Positions 23,178 through 30,252 of a DNA stretch of 30,701 nt are shown piece after piece. Made by a program: the position numbers and the translations under genes. The notes below the pieces were generated by a model. It made no database searches and was not told where the DNA came from. It saw only the letters and a program-made list of their open reading frames with translations. Positions within the stretch are counted from its first letter, which is position 1, and the number at the start of each line of letters is the position of its first letter. The stretch spans positions 1-30,701 of the forward strand of contig JBBRTJ010000038.1 in assembly GCA_038244535.1 (NCBI GenBank), given 5' to 3'. This DNA comes from JBBRTJ01 sp038244535. Its GTDB lineage: Bacteria; Actinomycetota; Acidimicrobiia; Acidimicrobiales; Ilumatobacteraceae.

Positions 23178-24005
23178 ATGTCCGAACCGCTCGTGTTGCT
23201 GGACGATCCGGCGCCGCATGTCCGCCGCCTCACGCTGAACCGGCCCAACAAGCGCAACGCGCTCTCCAACGGCCTGCGGGGCGAGCTGTTCGCCGCGCTG
23301 CGGGCCGCCGACGCCGATTCCCAGGTCCGGGTCATCGTCATCAGGGGCAGCGGGCCATGCTTCTCGGCCGGCTACGACCTGGCCCAGGACCCATCCGAGC
23401 CGCTGCCGTGGCCGATCTCGCGAGCCGACGGGGGATGGGCTCGCCACGTGGTGCAGGGCTGGTTCGAGATGTGGGACCTCTCGACGCCGATCATCGCCCA
23501 GGTGCATGGCTGGTGCCTGGCCGGCGGCACCGAGCTGGCGTCGGCCTGCGACCTCGTCTACGTGGCCGATGACGCGCAGATCGGCTACCCGCCCGTGCGC
23601 CTCATGTCGAGCCCCGACATGGCCTGGCAGCCGTGGCTGCTCGGCATGCGCCGGGCCATGGAGGCCATGCTCACCGGTGACTCGATGAGCGGCGCCGAGG
23701 CCGTCGCCGCCGGGTTCGCCAACCGGTCCTTCCCGGTCGACCAGCTCGACGGCGAGGTGCTGGCCATGGCGGAGCGGGTGGCCAAGGTCCCGCCCGACCT
23801 CCAGGCCATCAACAAGCGCGTCGTCCACCGAGCCATGGAGGCGATGGGCATCCGCGACGGCATCAAGGCCACGGCCGACCTCAACGCGCTCGGCTTCCAC
23901 CAGCGATCGAGCCGTGAGTACTTCGCTCGGTTCTCCGAGGGTGTCACCGCGGCCTTGGACGCCCGCGACGAGAGCTTCGGGGACTACCGCACCAGCGGTG
24001 CCTGA
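23178..24005 (+). CDS. Enoyl-CoA hydratase/isomerase family protein
   Basis: 275 residues with the crotonase fold. The first oxyanion-hole segment is CFSAGYDLAQ (61-70, A64); the second is GWCLAGGTELASACDLV (111-127). Compared with mitochondrial crotonase, the first catalytic glutamate is kept (E119 in GGTEL). The second is replaced by proline in IGYPPVRLM, where QPEI is usual, and the GAGG segment after it is absent. It may therefore be an isomerase, hydrolase or retro-aldol-type member rather than a hydratase (inference). It lies 3 bases after the synthetase gene. The P450 gene follows after an 88-base gap with an operator-like repeat. Confidence 0.9.
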   Translation: MSEPLVLLDDPAPHVRRLTLNRPNKRNALSNGLRGELFAALRAADADSQVRVIVIRGSGPCFSAGYDLAQDPSEPLPWPISRADGGWARHVVQGWFEMWDLSTPIIAQVHGWCLAGGTELASACDLVYVADDAQIGYPPVRLMSSPDMAWQPWLLGMRRAMEAMLTGDSMSGAEAVAAGFANRSFPVDQLDGEVLAMAERVAKVPPDLQAINKRVVHRAMEAMGIRDGIKATADLNALGFHQRSSREYFARFSEGVTAALDARDESFGDYRTSGA

Positions 24006-24041
24006 GCGTCGAGGGGTGCCGTTTCTCGGCTGGCGGGTGCT

Positions 24042-24071
24042 CTGACTTACCATTGCCGATTGGTCAGTCAG
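24042..24071. promoter_or_regulatory. TetR-type operator candidate before the P450 gene
   Basis: CTGACTTACCA (24042-24052) and TGGTCAGTCAG (24061-24071) are inverted repeats with 10 of 11 positions matching and an 8-base spacer. It ends 22 bases before the proposed start at 24094. A TetR-family gene lies at the end of the same run (26183-26839), so it is a likely binder (inference). Confidence 0.6.
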
Positions 24072-24093
24072 TTCCTTGGGGGGAAGCGTGCCG

Positions 24094-25338
24094 GTGACCG
24101 AGTTCGACTTGATGGACCCGCAGGTGCTCGAGTGCCCCTACGCGTTCTACGACGCACTGCGCTCCGAGGCCCCGGTGCACCTGACGCCGTACGGGTTCTA
24201 CCTGGTCAGCCGGTACGACGACGTGCTCGCCGTCGTGCGCGACTTCGAGCGGTTCAGCTCGAACATGCCGTTTGGCGGCGGTGAGCCGTCGGCGGAGGTG
24301 GCCGAGATCCTGCGTGATGCCGACCCCGGCGTCCCCACGCTGCTGACCAACGACCCGCCCTCGCACACGCGGTTCCGATCGCTCGTCAACAAGGCGTTCA
24401 CCCCGAAGCGGGTGGCCCAGCTCGAAGGCGAGATTCGCGGCATCGCCGAGGACCTGGTCGACCGGTTCATCGCCGACGGCCGGGTCGAGCTCGTGTCGCA
24501 GTTCGCCGTCCCGCTGCCGTTGACGGTCATCGCCGATGCCCTTGGCGTGAGCCGCGCCGACATGGCCGACTTCAAGCGGTGGAGCGACGATTCGGTCGCC
24601 CCGCTGTCGGGGCTGATGACCGCGGAGCGCACGGTCGAGTGCGCCCGCAGCCGCGTCGAGATGCAGCGCTACATGCGCGGCTGCATCGCCGAGCGCGTCG
24701 AGCACCGCACCGACGACCTGCTTGGCGATCTCGTGTGGGCGCGGCTCGAGCCTGCCGACGGCGAGGGTGAGGGCCAGCCGCTCACCGTGGCCGAGCTCCT
24801 CAACGTGATCGAGCAGCTCCTCGTGGCCGGCAACGAGACCACCACCAAGCTCATCACCTCGACGATGTTGTTGCTGACGCAACAACCTGGTCAGCTCGCC
24901 GCCGTGAGGGCCGATCCGTCGCTCGTCGCCAACTTGGTCGAGGAAGGGCTGCGTCACGAGTCGCCGGTGCAGATGCTGTTCCGGGTGCCCAAGGTCGACG
25001 TCGAGGTGGCGGGGGTCCCCATCCCGGCGGGCGCACCGGTCATGGTCATGTACGGCTGCGCCAATCGCGACGACGCCCACTTCCCCGACGGCGCGACGTT
25101 CGACGTGACCCGCACGAACGCCCGCACCCATCTCGCGTTCGGCCAGGGGCCGCACTTCTGCGTGGGTGCCGCGCTGGCGCGCAGCGAGGCCCGCATCGCG
25201 TTCGAGGTGCTGCTCGGCCGGCTGGGCGACTTCGCCCTCGACCCGACGGTGCCGCTCGAGCGGGAGCTGAGCATGGTGCTGCGGGGTTGGAAGGCCCTGC
25301 CGTTGACGTTCACGGCGCAGGAGGGGCAAGGGGCATGA
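24094..25338 (+). CDS. Cytochrome P450
   Basis: 414 residues from GTG 24094, 8 bases after GGGGGGAA. GTG 24088 and TTG 24076 are alternatives that add a few residues. The oxygen-activating I-helix is A245-G-N-E-T-T250, the ExxR pair is E284/R287, and the heme loop is FGQGPHFCVG with the ligand C356. It is a soluble bacterial class I enzyme (CYP with no membrane anchor) that needs separate ferredoxin and reductase, neither of which is in the window. LTNDPPSHTRFRSLVNKAFTP is typical of the actinobacterial CYP families that oxidise steroids, terpenes or fatty acids. The next gene starts inside its stop (ATGA), so the two are coupled. Confidence 0.95.
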   Translation: MTEFDLMDPQVLECPYAFYDALRSEAPVHLTPYGFYLVSRYDDVLAVVRDFERFSSNMPFGGGEPSAEVAEILRDADPGVPTLLTNDPPSHTRFRSLVNKAFTPKRVAQLEGEIRGIAEDLVDRFIADGRVELVSQFAVPLPLTVIADALGVSRADMADFKRWSDDSVAPLSGLMTAERTVECARSRVEMQRYMRGCIAERVEHRTDDLLGDLVWARLEPADGEGEGQPLTVAELLNVIEQLLVAGNETTTKLITSTMLLLTQQPGQLAAVRADPSLVANLVEEGLRHESPVQMLFRVPKVDVEVAGVPIPAGAPVMVMYGCANRDDAHFPDGATFDVTRTNARTHLAFGQGPHFCVGAALARSEARIAFEVLLGRLGDFALDPTVPLERELSMVLRGWKALPLTFTAQEGQGA

Positions 25339-25562
25339 CGGAGTTCAAGACCATCAGCTACGAGGTGCTCGATCCGGGCGAGGGCGGCATCGCCAGGATC
25401 ACCCTCGATCGCTTCGATGCCCGCAACGCTCAGAACAAGCGGATGACCTACGAGCTGAACGAGGCCTTCGAGGACGCCGCACGCCGAAGCGACGTCAAGG
25501 TCATCGTGCTCGATGCCAATGGACCGCACTTCTCGAGCGGGCACGACATGCGCGACGACTAG
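25335..25562 (+). pseudogene. N-terminal part of an enoyl-CoA hydratase family gene split by TAG
   Basis: 75 residues from ATG 25335, which overlaps the P450 stop. The translation is a normal crotonase N-terminus: RITLDRFDARNAQNKRMTYEL, then VKVIVLDANGPHFSSGHDMRDD with the first oxyanion-hole motif (SSGHD). An in-frame TAG at 25560-25562 ends it directly after this motif. The same frame then continues as a normal crotonase C-terminal part. Together the pieces give about 283 codons, a normal family length. This is a single-codon interruption rather than a frameshift: a nonsense mutation, a sequencing error or read-through. Confidence 0.8.
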
Positions 25563-25565
25563 TCG

Positions 25566-26186
25566 ATGCGTGACTTCCACCTCGTGGGCACCTCCGGTGG
25601 CTTCGGCCGGCCCGGCCAGGAGGGCCACATGGCATGGGAGGAGGAGGTGTACTTCAACATGTGCTGGCGGTGGCGCAACATCTCCAAGCCCGTGATCGCG
25701 GCGGCGCAGGGCAAGACCATCGCCGGCGGGCTGATGCTGCTGTGGGTGGCCGACGTGATCATCGCCGCCGATGACGCCCTCTTTTCTGATCCGACCGTGG
25801 GCATGGGCGTGAACGGTGTCGAGTACCACGCCCACATGTGGGAGCTCGGGCCGCGCAAGGCCAAGGAGATCCTGTTCACCGGCGACTGGTTCACCGCCGA
25901 CGATGCCCTTCGCCGGGGCATGGTCAACCACGTGGTGCCGACGGCCGAGCTGCACGAGGCGACCATGACCATGGCGCGCCGCATCGCCACGAAGCCGTCA
26001 TTCGCCCTGAAGCTGGCCAAGGAGTGCGTGAACCAGGCGCTCGAGGCTCAGGGTCAGTGGACGGCCATGCGGGCCGCGTTCGCGATGCAGCACCTCGCCC
26101 ACGCGCACAACCGGATCAAGTACGGCATCCCCGTCGATCCCGGCCCGAAGGCTGCCCGTGCGGCGGCACCGACCGAGGCGTCGTGA
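25566..26186 (+). pseudogene. C-terminal part of the TAG-split enoyl-CoA hydratase family gene
   Basis: In the same frame as the piece upstream, with one serine codon and then ATG 25566 after the TAG. It carries the second oxyanion-hole region KPVIAAAQGKTIAGGLMLLWVAD, SDPTVGMGVNGVEYHAHMW, and the helical trimerisation tail with AKECVNQALEAQGQW. Both crotonase glutamate positions are changed: GGLML has methionine where CEL has glutamate, and SDPT lacks the QPE glutamate. ATG 25566 has no Shine-Dalgarno sequence, so separate translation would be weak. Codon use and domain content stay normal to the end, and its stop overlaps the TetR start as GTGA, so decay, if any, is recent. Confidence 0.8.
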
Positions 26187-26839
26187 GCGTTCCTGCACCG
26201 AGACGTCTCGGACGTCCTCCGGCCATCGATTCGGCCGAGACTCGCGAGCGGATCCTTGACGCGGCCCGGCGAGCGTTCGCCCACTACGGGTTCGATGCGG
26301 CGACCAACAAGGACATCGCCGAAGAGGTCGGCATCACCACCGGGGCGATCTACCACTACTTCGAGAGCAAGGCCGACCTCTACATCGAGGTGTTCAAGGA
26401 GGTGCAGGAGCTCGTGTACGGCGCCTTCGAGGTGGCGGCGGCGGAGCACGTGTCGTTGCGCGACCGCCTCGTGGCCATCCTTGACACCTCGGTCGAGCTC
26501 AACCGAAGCGACAGCTCGATCGCAGGGTTCGTCGTCGGCGTGTCACTCGAAGCCGACCGTCACGAGGAGTTGGCCAGCCGCCTGGCCGAGGTGCGTCGGC
26601 TGTCGGGCCGGTTCTTCCGGTCGTTGGTGCAGAGCGCCATCGACTCGGGCGAGCTCGCCCCGGACACCGACGTGCAGACCACCGTCGACATGATCCTGTC
26701 GATCACCTCGGGCCTGGCCCGCTTCTCGGCCAGCGTCAACGATCTCGAGCGCCACCGGCGCGTGACCGTGATGGTCGAGCACCTGATCTGCGGCGAGCTG
26801 TTCATGGCGACGAGGCCAGCACCCACAGCAGCGCTGTGA
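26183..26839 (+). CDS. TetR-family transcriptional regulator
   Basis: 218 residues from GTG 26183, which overlaps the previous stop (GTGA). A basic N-terminus (PRRLGRPP) precedes the TetR DNA-binding domain, about residues 20-66: ETRERILDAARRAFAHYGFDAATN, then helix-turn-helix KDIAEEVGITTGAIYHYFESKADLY. The C-terminal all-helical domain (about 75-215) would bind a ligand, probably an acyl-CoA or its precursor given the neighbours. It is the last gene of the P450 run, and the inverted repeat before the P450 is the best target candidate. Its final 38 bases overlap the convergent Nudix gene. Confidence 0.92.
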   Translation: MSVPAPRRLGRPPAIDSAETRERILDAARRAFAHYGFDAATNKDIAEEVGITTGAIYHYFESKADLYIEVFKEVQELVYGAFEVAAAEHVSLRDRLVAILDTSVELNRSDSSIAGFVVGVSLEADRHEELASRLAEVRRLSGRFFRSLVQSAIDSGELAPDTDVQTTVDMILSITSGLARFSASVNDLERHRRVTVMVEHLICGELFMATRPAPTAAL

Positions 26840-27332
26840 GGCTCAGGCCGTCGGTCACCTCGTGGCGGGCGATGGCGGCTCGCACGTCGATGAGCGGGAG
26901 CCACTCGATGCGCTCGGACTCGGACGGATCGCTCGGCTCGCCGACGTAGGTGGCGCCCTCGGCGGCAAAGAGGTGGAAGCGCTGATCCGACAGGCCGTTG
27001 CTCGGGCAGTACGAGGTCAGTGGCGCCAGCGCGTGCGGCTGCCAGCCGGTCTCTTCCAGCACCTCGCGAGCGGCGGCGTCGACCGGAGCCTCGCCGGCTT
27101 CGATGCGGCCCGCGGGGATCTCCCAACCCCAGGTGTCGGTGATGAAGCGGTGGCGCCACAGCAGCAGCACGCCCCGCTCGGCATCGAGCACGACGGTGCC
27201 GGCGGCGGCGAACGGCACGCGCACGACGTGGTGGTCGATCCGGCCGTGACCGGGGACCTCGACGTCGGCCAGGGCGAGCACCACCCAAGCGCTGTCGTAG
27301 ATGCGGCGCTCGCCGTGCACGGTCCATTTCAC
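26802..27332 (-). CDS. Nudix hydrolase (ADP-ribose pyrophosphatase-like)
   Basis: 176 residues from GTG 27332; a longer frame upstream runs antisense through the DUF35 gene and is not used. The Nudix box covers residues 75-97 and keeps every key position: G75, E81, R89, E90, E93, E94, G96. WGWEIPAGRIEAGE before it is typical of ADP-ribose or NDP-sugar pyrophosphatases. It hydrolyses a nucleoside diphosphate linked to another group, using divalent metal. There is no Shine-Dalgarno sequence; TAGCCT on the minus strand at 27345-27340 lies 7 bases before GTG, which fits a leaderless mRNA. It is divergent from the DUF35 gene with only 33 bases between start codons. Its link to the pathway is not clear. 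Confidence 0.9.
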   Translation of the reverse strand: MKWTVHGERRIYDSAWVVLALADVEVPGHGRIDHHVVRVPFAAAGTVVLDAERGVLLLWRHRFITDTWGWEIPAGRIEAGEAPVDAAAREVLEETGWQPHALAPLTSYCPSNGLSDQRFHLFAAEGATYVGEPSDPSESERIEWLPLIDVRAAIARHEVTDGLSLTALLWVLASSP

Positions 27333-27357
27333 GGCGCGGAGGCTAGGTGGGTAGGTT
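27328..27357 (+). promoter_or_regulatory. Candidate leaderless promoter of the DUF35-thiolase pair
   Basis: TTCACG (27328-27333) and TAGGTT (27352-27357) are separated by 18 bases. TAGGTT lies 8 bases before the GTG at 27366. The -35-like element covers the Nudix start codon. The opposing -10-like element of the Nudix gene (27340-27345) lies within the spacer. Confidence 0.4.
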
Positions 27358-27365
27358 CCTACGTC

Positions 27366-27797
27366 GTGACCACTGCCTCCATCCCGATCGCCGATGGCCT
27401 GTTCACCTGGCCCTCTGACGACCCCAAGCTGCTGGGTGGCCGCTGCGTGAACTGCGGTGCCGTGGCGTTCCCGGTGCCGCCGTCGTGCAGCCGATGCGCC
27501 GGCCAGGCCATCGACACCGTCGAGCTCCCCGCCTCCGGCACGCTGTGGACGTGGACCATCCAGGGCTTCCCGCCCAAGAGCCCGCCGTACCTCCTCGTCG
27601 AGACGCCGTTGTCGTTCAAGCCATACGGGGTCGGCTACATCGACCTCGGCGAGGTCAAGGTCGAGGCCCGTCTCACCACCGCCGACCCGGCGGTGCTGCG
27701 CATCGGCATGCCCATGGTGCTGCGCATCATTCCTTTTGCCCCCGACGATGCCGGTAACGAGCTCGTCACCTTCGCTTTCGCTCCTCAGGAGGGCTGA
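27366..27797 (+). CDS. DUF35 (Zn-ribbon plus OB-fold) acyl-CoA-associated protein
   Basis: 143 residues from GTG 27366. A rubredoxin-like zinc ribbon is formed by C27-x2-C30 (RCVNCG) and C41-x2-C44 (SCSRC). It is followed by an OB-fold (about 50-140) with SGTLWTWTIQGFPPKSPPY and GVGYIDLGEVKVEARL. DUF35 proteins bind acyl-CoA and pair with thiolase-like partners, as in the ChsH2/Ltp2 retro-aldolase of steroid side-chain degradation. The thiolase-like gene follows 3 bases after its stop, so the two subunits are probably made together. There is no Shine-Dalgarno sequence; the TAGGTT hexamer 8 bases upstream fits a leaderless start. Confidence 0.9.
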   Translation: MTTASIPIADGLFTWPSDDPKLLGGRCVNCGAVAFPVPPSCSRCAGQAIDTVELPASGTLWTWTIQGFPPKSPPYLLVETPLSFKPYGVGYIDLGEVKVEARLTTADPAVLRIGMPMVLRIIPFAPDDAGNELVTFAFAPQEG

Positions 27798-27800
27798 CCC

Positions 27801-28940
27801 ATGGACGTCGCCATCGTCGGCATCGGCATTCACCCGTTCGGCCGCCACGACAAGACCGGACGCGAGCAGGGCGCCTTTGCCGTCCGCGAGGCGTTGGCCG
27901 ATGCGCACATCGAGTGGAAGGACGTGCAGTACGCGTTCGGCGGCTCGGCGGCCGCCGGCAGCGCCGACACGATGGTGAGCGAGCTAGGCCTCACGGGCTT
28001 GCCGTTCATCAACGTGAGCAACGGTTGCGCCACGGGTGGGTCGGCGCTCATCAGCGCCTACAACGCCATCAAGTCCGACGCAGCCGACGTCGTGATGGCG
28101 CTCGGCTTCGACAAGCACCCGCGTGGTGCCTTCGCCCCGGATCCCGCAGCTTCAGGCCTCGACCAGTGGTATGGCGACATCGGGCTCATGCTGACCACGC
28201 AGTTCTTCGGCATGAAGATCCAGCGCTACATGTACGACTACGGCATCAGCGAGAACACGCTGGCCAAGGTGCCGGCGAAGGCGTTCCGCAACGGGTCGCT
28301 CAACCCCAACGCGTGGCGGCGCAAGCCGATGAGCGAGGAAGAGATCGCCAACGCGCCGATGCTGTCGAACCCGCTCACGCAGTACATGTTCTGCTCACCG
28401 GGCGAAGGTGGTGTTGCGTTGATCCTGGCCCGCGCCGACCGCGCCGCCGAATACACCGACAAGCCGGTGTACCTCAAGGCCGCCACCTTGCGCAGCCGCC
28501 GTTACGGCAGCTTCGAGGTGTTCAGCCCGTCACTGGCCGGCGAGCGCGGTGTGTCGCCGACCGTCGACGCCGCCAAGGCCGCGTTCGAGATGGCCGGTGT
28601 GTCGCCGAGCGACATCGACGTCAGCCAGATCCAAGACACCGAGGCCGGCGCCGAGATCATGCACATGGCCGAGTGCGGGCTGTGCGCCGACGGCGAGCAG
28701 GAAGATCTGATCCAGCTCGGGGCCACCGAGATCAACGGCTCGATGCCGATCAACACCGATGGCGGCTGCCTCGCCAACGGTGAGCCCATCGGAGCGTCAG
28801 GCCTGCGCCAGGTGTACGAGAACGTGCTGCAGCTGCGCGGCGATGCCGGCGAGCGTCAGGTGCCGGGCGACCCCCAACTCGGGTTCACCCACGTGTACGG
28901 CGCGCCGGGCATCAGCGCCTGCACGATCCTGTCCCGTTAG
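27801..28940 (+). CDS. Thiolase-like lipid-transfer protein (Ltp/SCP2-thiolase family)
   Basis: 379 residues with a thiolase fold. C76 in NVSNGCATGGSALISAY sits where thiolases have the nucleophilic cysteine. The C-terminal end GFTHVYGAPGISACTIL supplies the expected histidine and second cysteine. DTEAGAEIMHMAECGLCADGEQEDLI in the middle is typical of the non-canonical actinobacterial group. Such proteins, with a DUF35 partner, cleave beta-hydroxy acyl-CoAs by retro-aldol reaction or act as thiolases on bulky acyl-CoAs. It lies 3 bases after the DUF35 gene. Its last 4 bases overlap the convergent SRPBCC gene. The exact reaction is inferred from family and pairing. Confidence 0.9.
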   Translation: MDVAIVGIGIHPFGRHDKTGREQGAFAVREALADAHIEWKDVQYAFGGSAAAGSADTMVSELGLTGLPFINVSNGCATGGSALISAYNAIKSDAADVVMALGFDKHPRGAFAPDPAASGLDQWYGDIGLMLTTQFFGMKIQRYMYDYGISENTLAKVPAKAFRNGSLNPNAWRRKPMSEEEIANAPMLSNPLTQYMFCSPGEGGVALILARADRAAEYTDKPVYLKAATLRSRRYGSFEVFSPSLAGERGVSPTVDAAKAAFEMAGVSPSDIDVSQIQDTEAGAEIMHMAECGLCADGEQEDLIQLGATEINGSMPINTDGGCLANGEPIGASGLRQVYENVLQLRGDAGERQVPGDPQLGFTHVYGAPGISACTILSR

Positions 28941-29893
28941 CCGGCGGCGGTCTTCAGCCCGAACCAGGGCTCCGCGGCAAGGTCGCCCTCGACGATCGAG
29001 CGGTCCTCGTCACCGGCGATGGTGACGGCTCGTGCCTGCGCGAGCTCGGCTGCGGCGGCGTCGAGATCTCCGGCGCAGGCCAGTGCCCGCGCCAGCCCCT
29101 CGTGGGCGTAGGCGTGGTCGAAGTCCGCCATCGCCGTCGGCTCGGCGGCGACCACGGCGGCGCAACGGCGGGCATGGTGCAGCGCTGGTTCGGCTCGACC
29201 CAGGACGGCGTAGACCCGGCTGACGAGCCACTCGCCCCGGGCGTCGTTGGCCGCGGTGCGGCCGCTGGCGCGTCGCCAGTGGTAGCTGGAGGCGTGGGCG
29301 GCCTCGACCATCTCGGCCTCCTGATCGGGGGTGCGCTCGGCCATCTCCAGCAGCTCCCACGTGCGCTGGTGGGCGTCGATGCCGGCGCGGCGCTCGGCCA
29401 GCGCGTCGATGTCAACCGGTTCGATCGAGTCGATCTCGCGCTGCTCGTCGTCGACGAACGGCGGCAGGGGCTGACCGGTCTCGAGCAGGGTCTTCAGTCC
29501 GTCGAGCACCTCGAACCACCCTCGCTCGACGTACTCAGAGGTGCGGTTGGCGCCGTGGAACTCGTCGTGGACGAGGGTGAGCTTGCACACATCGCCGGAC
29601 GCAACGATGGTCCACGTCACGCGGGAGGCGGGCTCGGCGGCCAGGGTCGGGTGGTACTGGAACGACCACGTGAAGACGAGGCGACTCGGAGGATCGGCCT
29701 CGAGTACCTCACCGACGACGCCGACCGAGCCGTCGGGCATCGTGTAGTGCACCGGCGCCCCCGGCGCGAACGTGCTCGCGATGCGGCTGCCGTGGAAGTA
29801 ACGGGCGGTGTCGGCGGGGTCGGTGATCGCCTGCCAGAGCCGCTCCGGGGTGGTGCGGATGATCACGTCGTACAGGTGCTTGGGCTTGGCCAC
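28937..29893 (-). CDS. SRPBCC (AHSA1-like) protein with helical repeat-like C-terminal domain
   Basis: 318 residues from GTG 29893, with GGAGGT about 11 bases upstream. Residues 1-150 are an AHSA1-type SRPBCC domain: VIIRTTPERLWQAITDPADTARYF, GEVLEADPPSRLVFTW, TLVHDEF and GWFEVLDGLKTLLETG. Residues about 160-318 are all-helical and alanine-rich, with pairs resembling TPR helices (EWLVSRVYAVLGRAEPALHHARR; YAHEGLARALACAGDLDAAAAELAQAR). The N-terminal domain usually binds a hydrophobic ligand and is normally a protein of about 150 residues by itself. The extension suggests a protein-protein contact (inference). It lies 7 bases downstream of the ArsR gene, a frequent partner of AHSA1 proteins. 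It is convergent with the thiolase-like gene. Confidence 0.87.
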   Translation of the reverse strand: MAKPKHLYDVIIRTTPERLWQAITDPADTARYFHGSRIASTFAPGAPVHYTMPDGSVGVVGEVLEADPPSRLVFTWSFQYHPTLAAEPASRVTWTIVASGDVCKLTLVHDEFHGANRTSEYVERGWFEVLDGLKTLLETGQPLPPFVDDEQREIDSIEPVDIDALAERRAGIDAHQRTWELLEMAERTPDQEAEMVEAAHASSYHWRRASGRTAANDARGEWLVSRVYAVLGRAEPALHHARRCAAVVAAEPTAMADFDHAYAHEGLARALACAGDLDAAAAELAQARAVTIAGDEDRSIVEGDLAAEPWFGLKTAAG

Positions 29894-29900
29894 GGCGGGG

Positions 29901-30215
29901 TCAGACCTCCAGGTCGTGCTTCAGGTGGACGAGGGTCTCCACGAACGGTTCGGCGTACTTGGACAGCCACCGGTCGAGGACGAGGCGGAGCGGGACGGGG
30001 TTCAGGTAGTGGAGCTTCGTGCGGCCGTACTTGTGGGTGGTGACGAGTCCGGCGTGCTCGAGGACGTCGAGGTGCTTCATCACCCCGAAGCGGGTCATGG
30101 CGGGCAGGGCTTCGCACAGCTGACCGAGGCTCTGCCCGTCGTGTTCGCACAACCGGTCGAGGAGGAGCCGGCGACTGGGATCGGCCAACGCCCGAAAGAC
30201 TGCGTCGTCCTCCAC
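29901..30215 (-). CDS. ArsR-family transcriptional regulator
   Basis: 104 residues from GTG 30215. The winged helix-turn-helix covers most of the protein: VFRALADPSRRLLLDRLCEHDG, SLGQLCEALPAMTRFGVMKHLDVLEHAGLV (recognition helix), then the wing TTHKYGRTKLHYLNP. No metal-binding CVC motif is present, so it is not an arsenite sensor; it belongs to the ArsR/AHSA1 pairs. GTG 30242 would add 9 residues, but a good promoter overlaps that stretch and would start transcription near 30215, so the shorter leaderless form is preferred. It forms an operon with the SRPBCC gene. Confidence 0.88.
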   Translation of the reverse strand: MEDDAVFRALADPSRRLLLDRLCEHDGQSLGQLCEALPAMTRFGVMKHLDVLEHAGLVTTHKYGRTKLHYLNPVPLRLVLDRWLSKYAEPFVETLVHLKHDLEV

Positions 30216-30221
30216 TCCGCC

Positions 30222-30252
30222 ATTATGTGACCATCGAGTCACCTGTTGTCAA
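30222..30252 (-). promoter_or_regulatory. Promoter of the ArsR-SRPBCC operon with embedded operator
   Basis: On the minus strand TTGACA (30252-30247) is a perfect -35 and CATAAT (30227-30222) a near-perfect -10, with a 19-base spacer. Transcription would begin close to 30215, at the GTG itself. Within the spacer ATGTGAC (30225-30231) and GTCACCT (30238-30244) are inverted repeats, 6 of 7 matching, around a 6-base spacer. This is a natural site for ArsR autorepression. Confidence 0.65.

Noticed and set aside
25560..25562. TAG read as pyrrolysine or another recoded amino acid
   Set aside because: No pyrrolysine genes or recoding signals are visible, and crotonases have no known need for it. 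Mutation or sequencing error is simpler.
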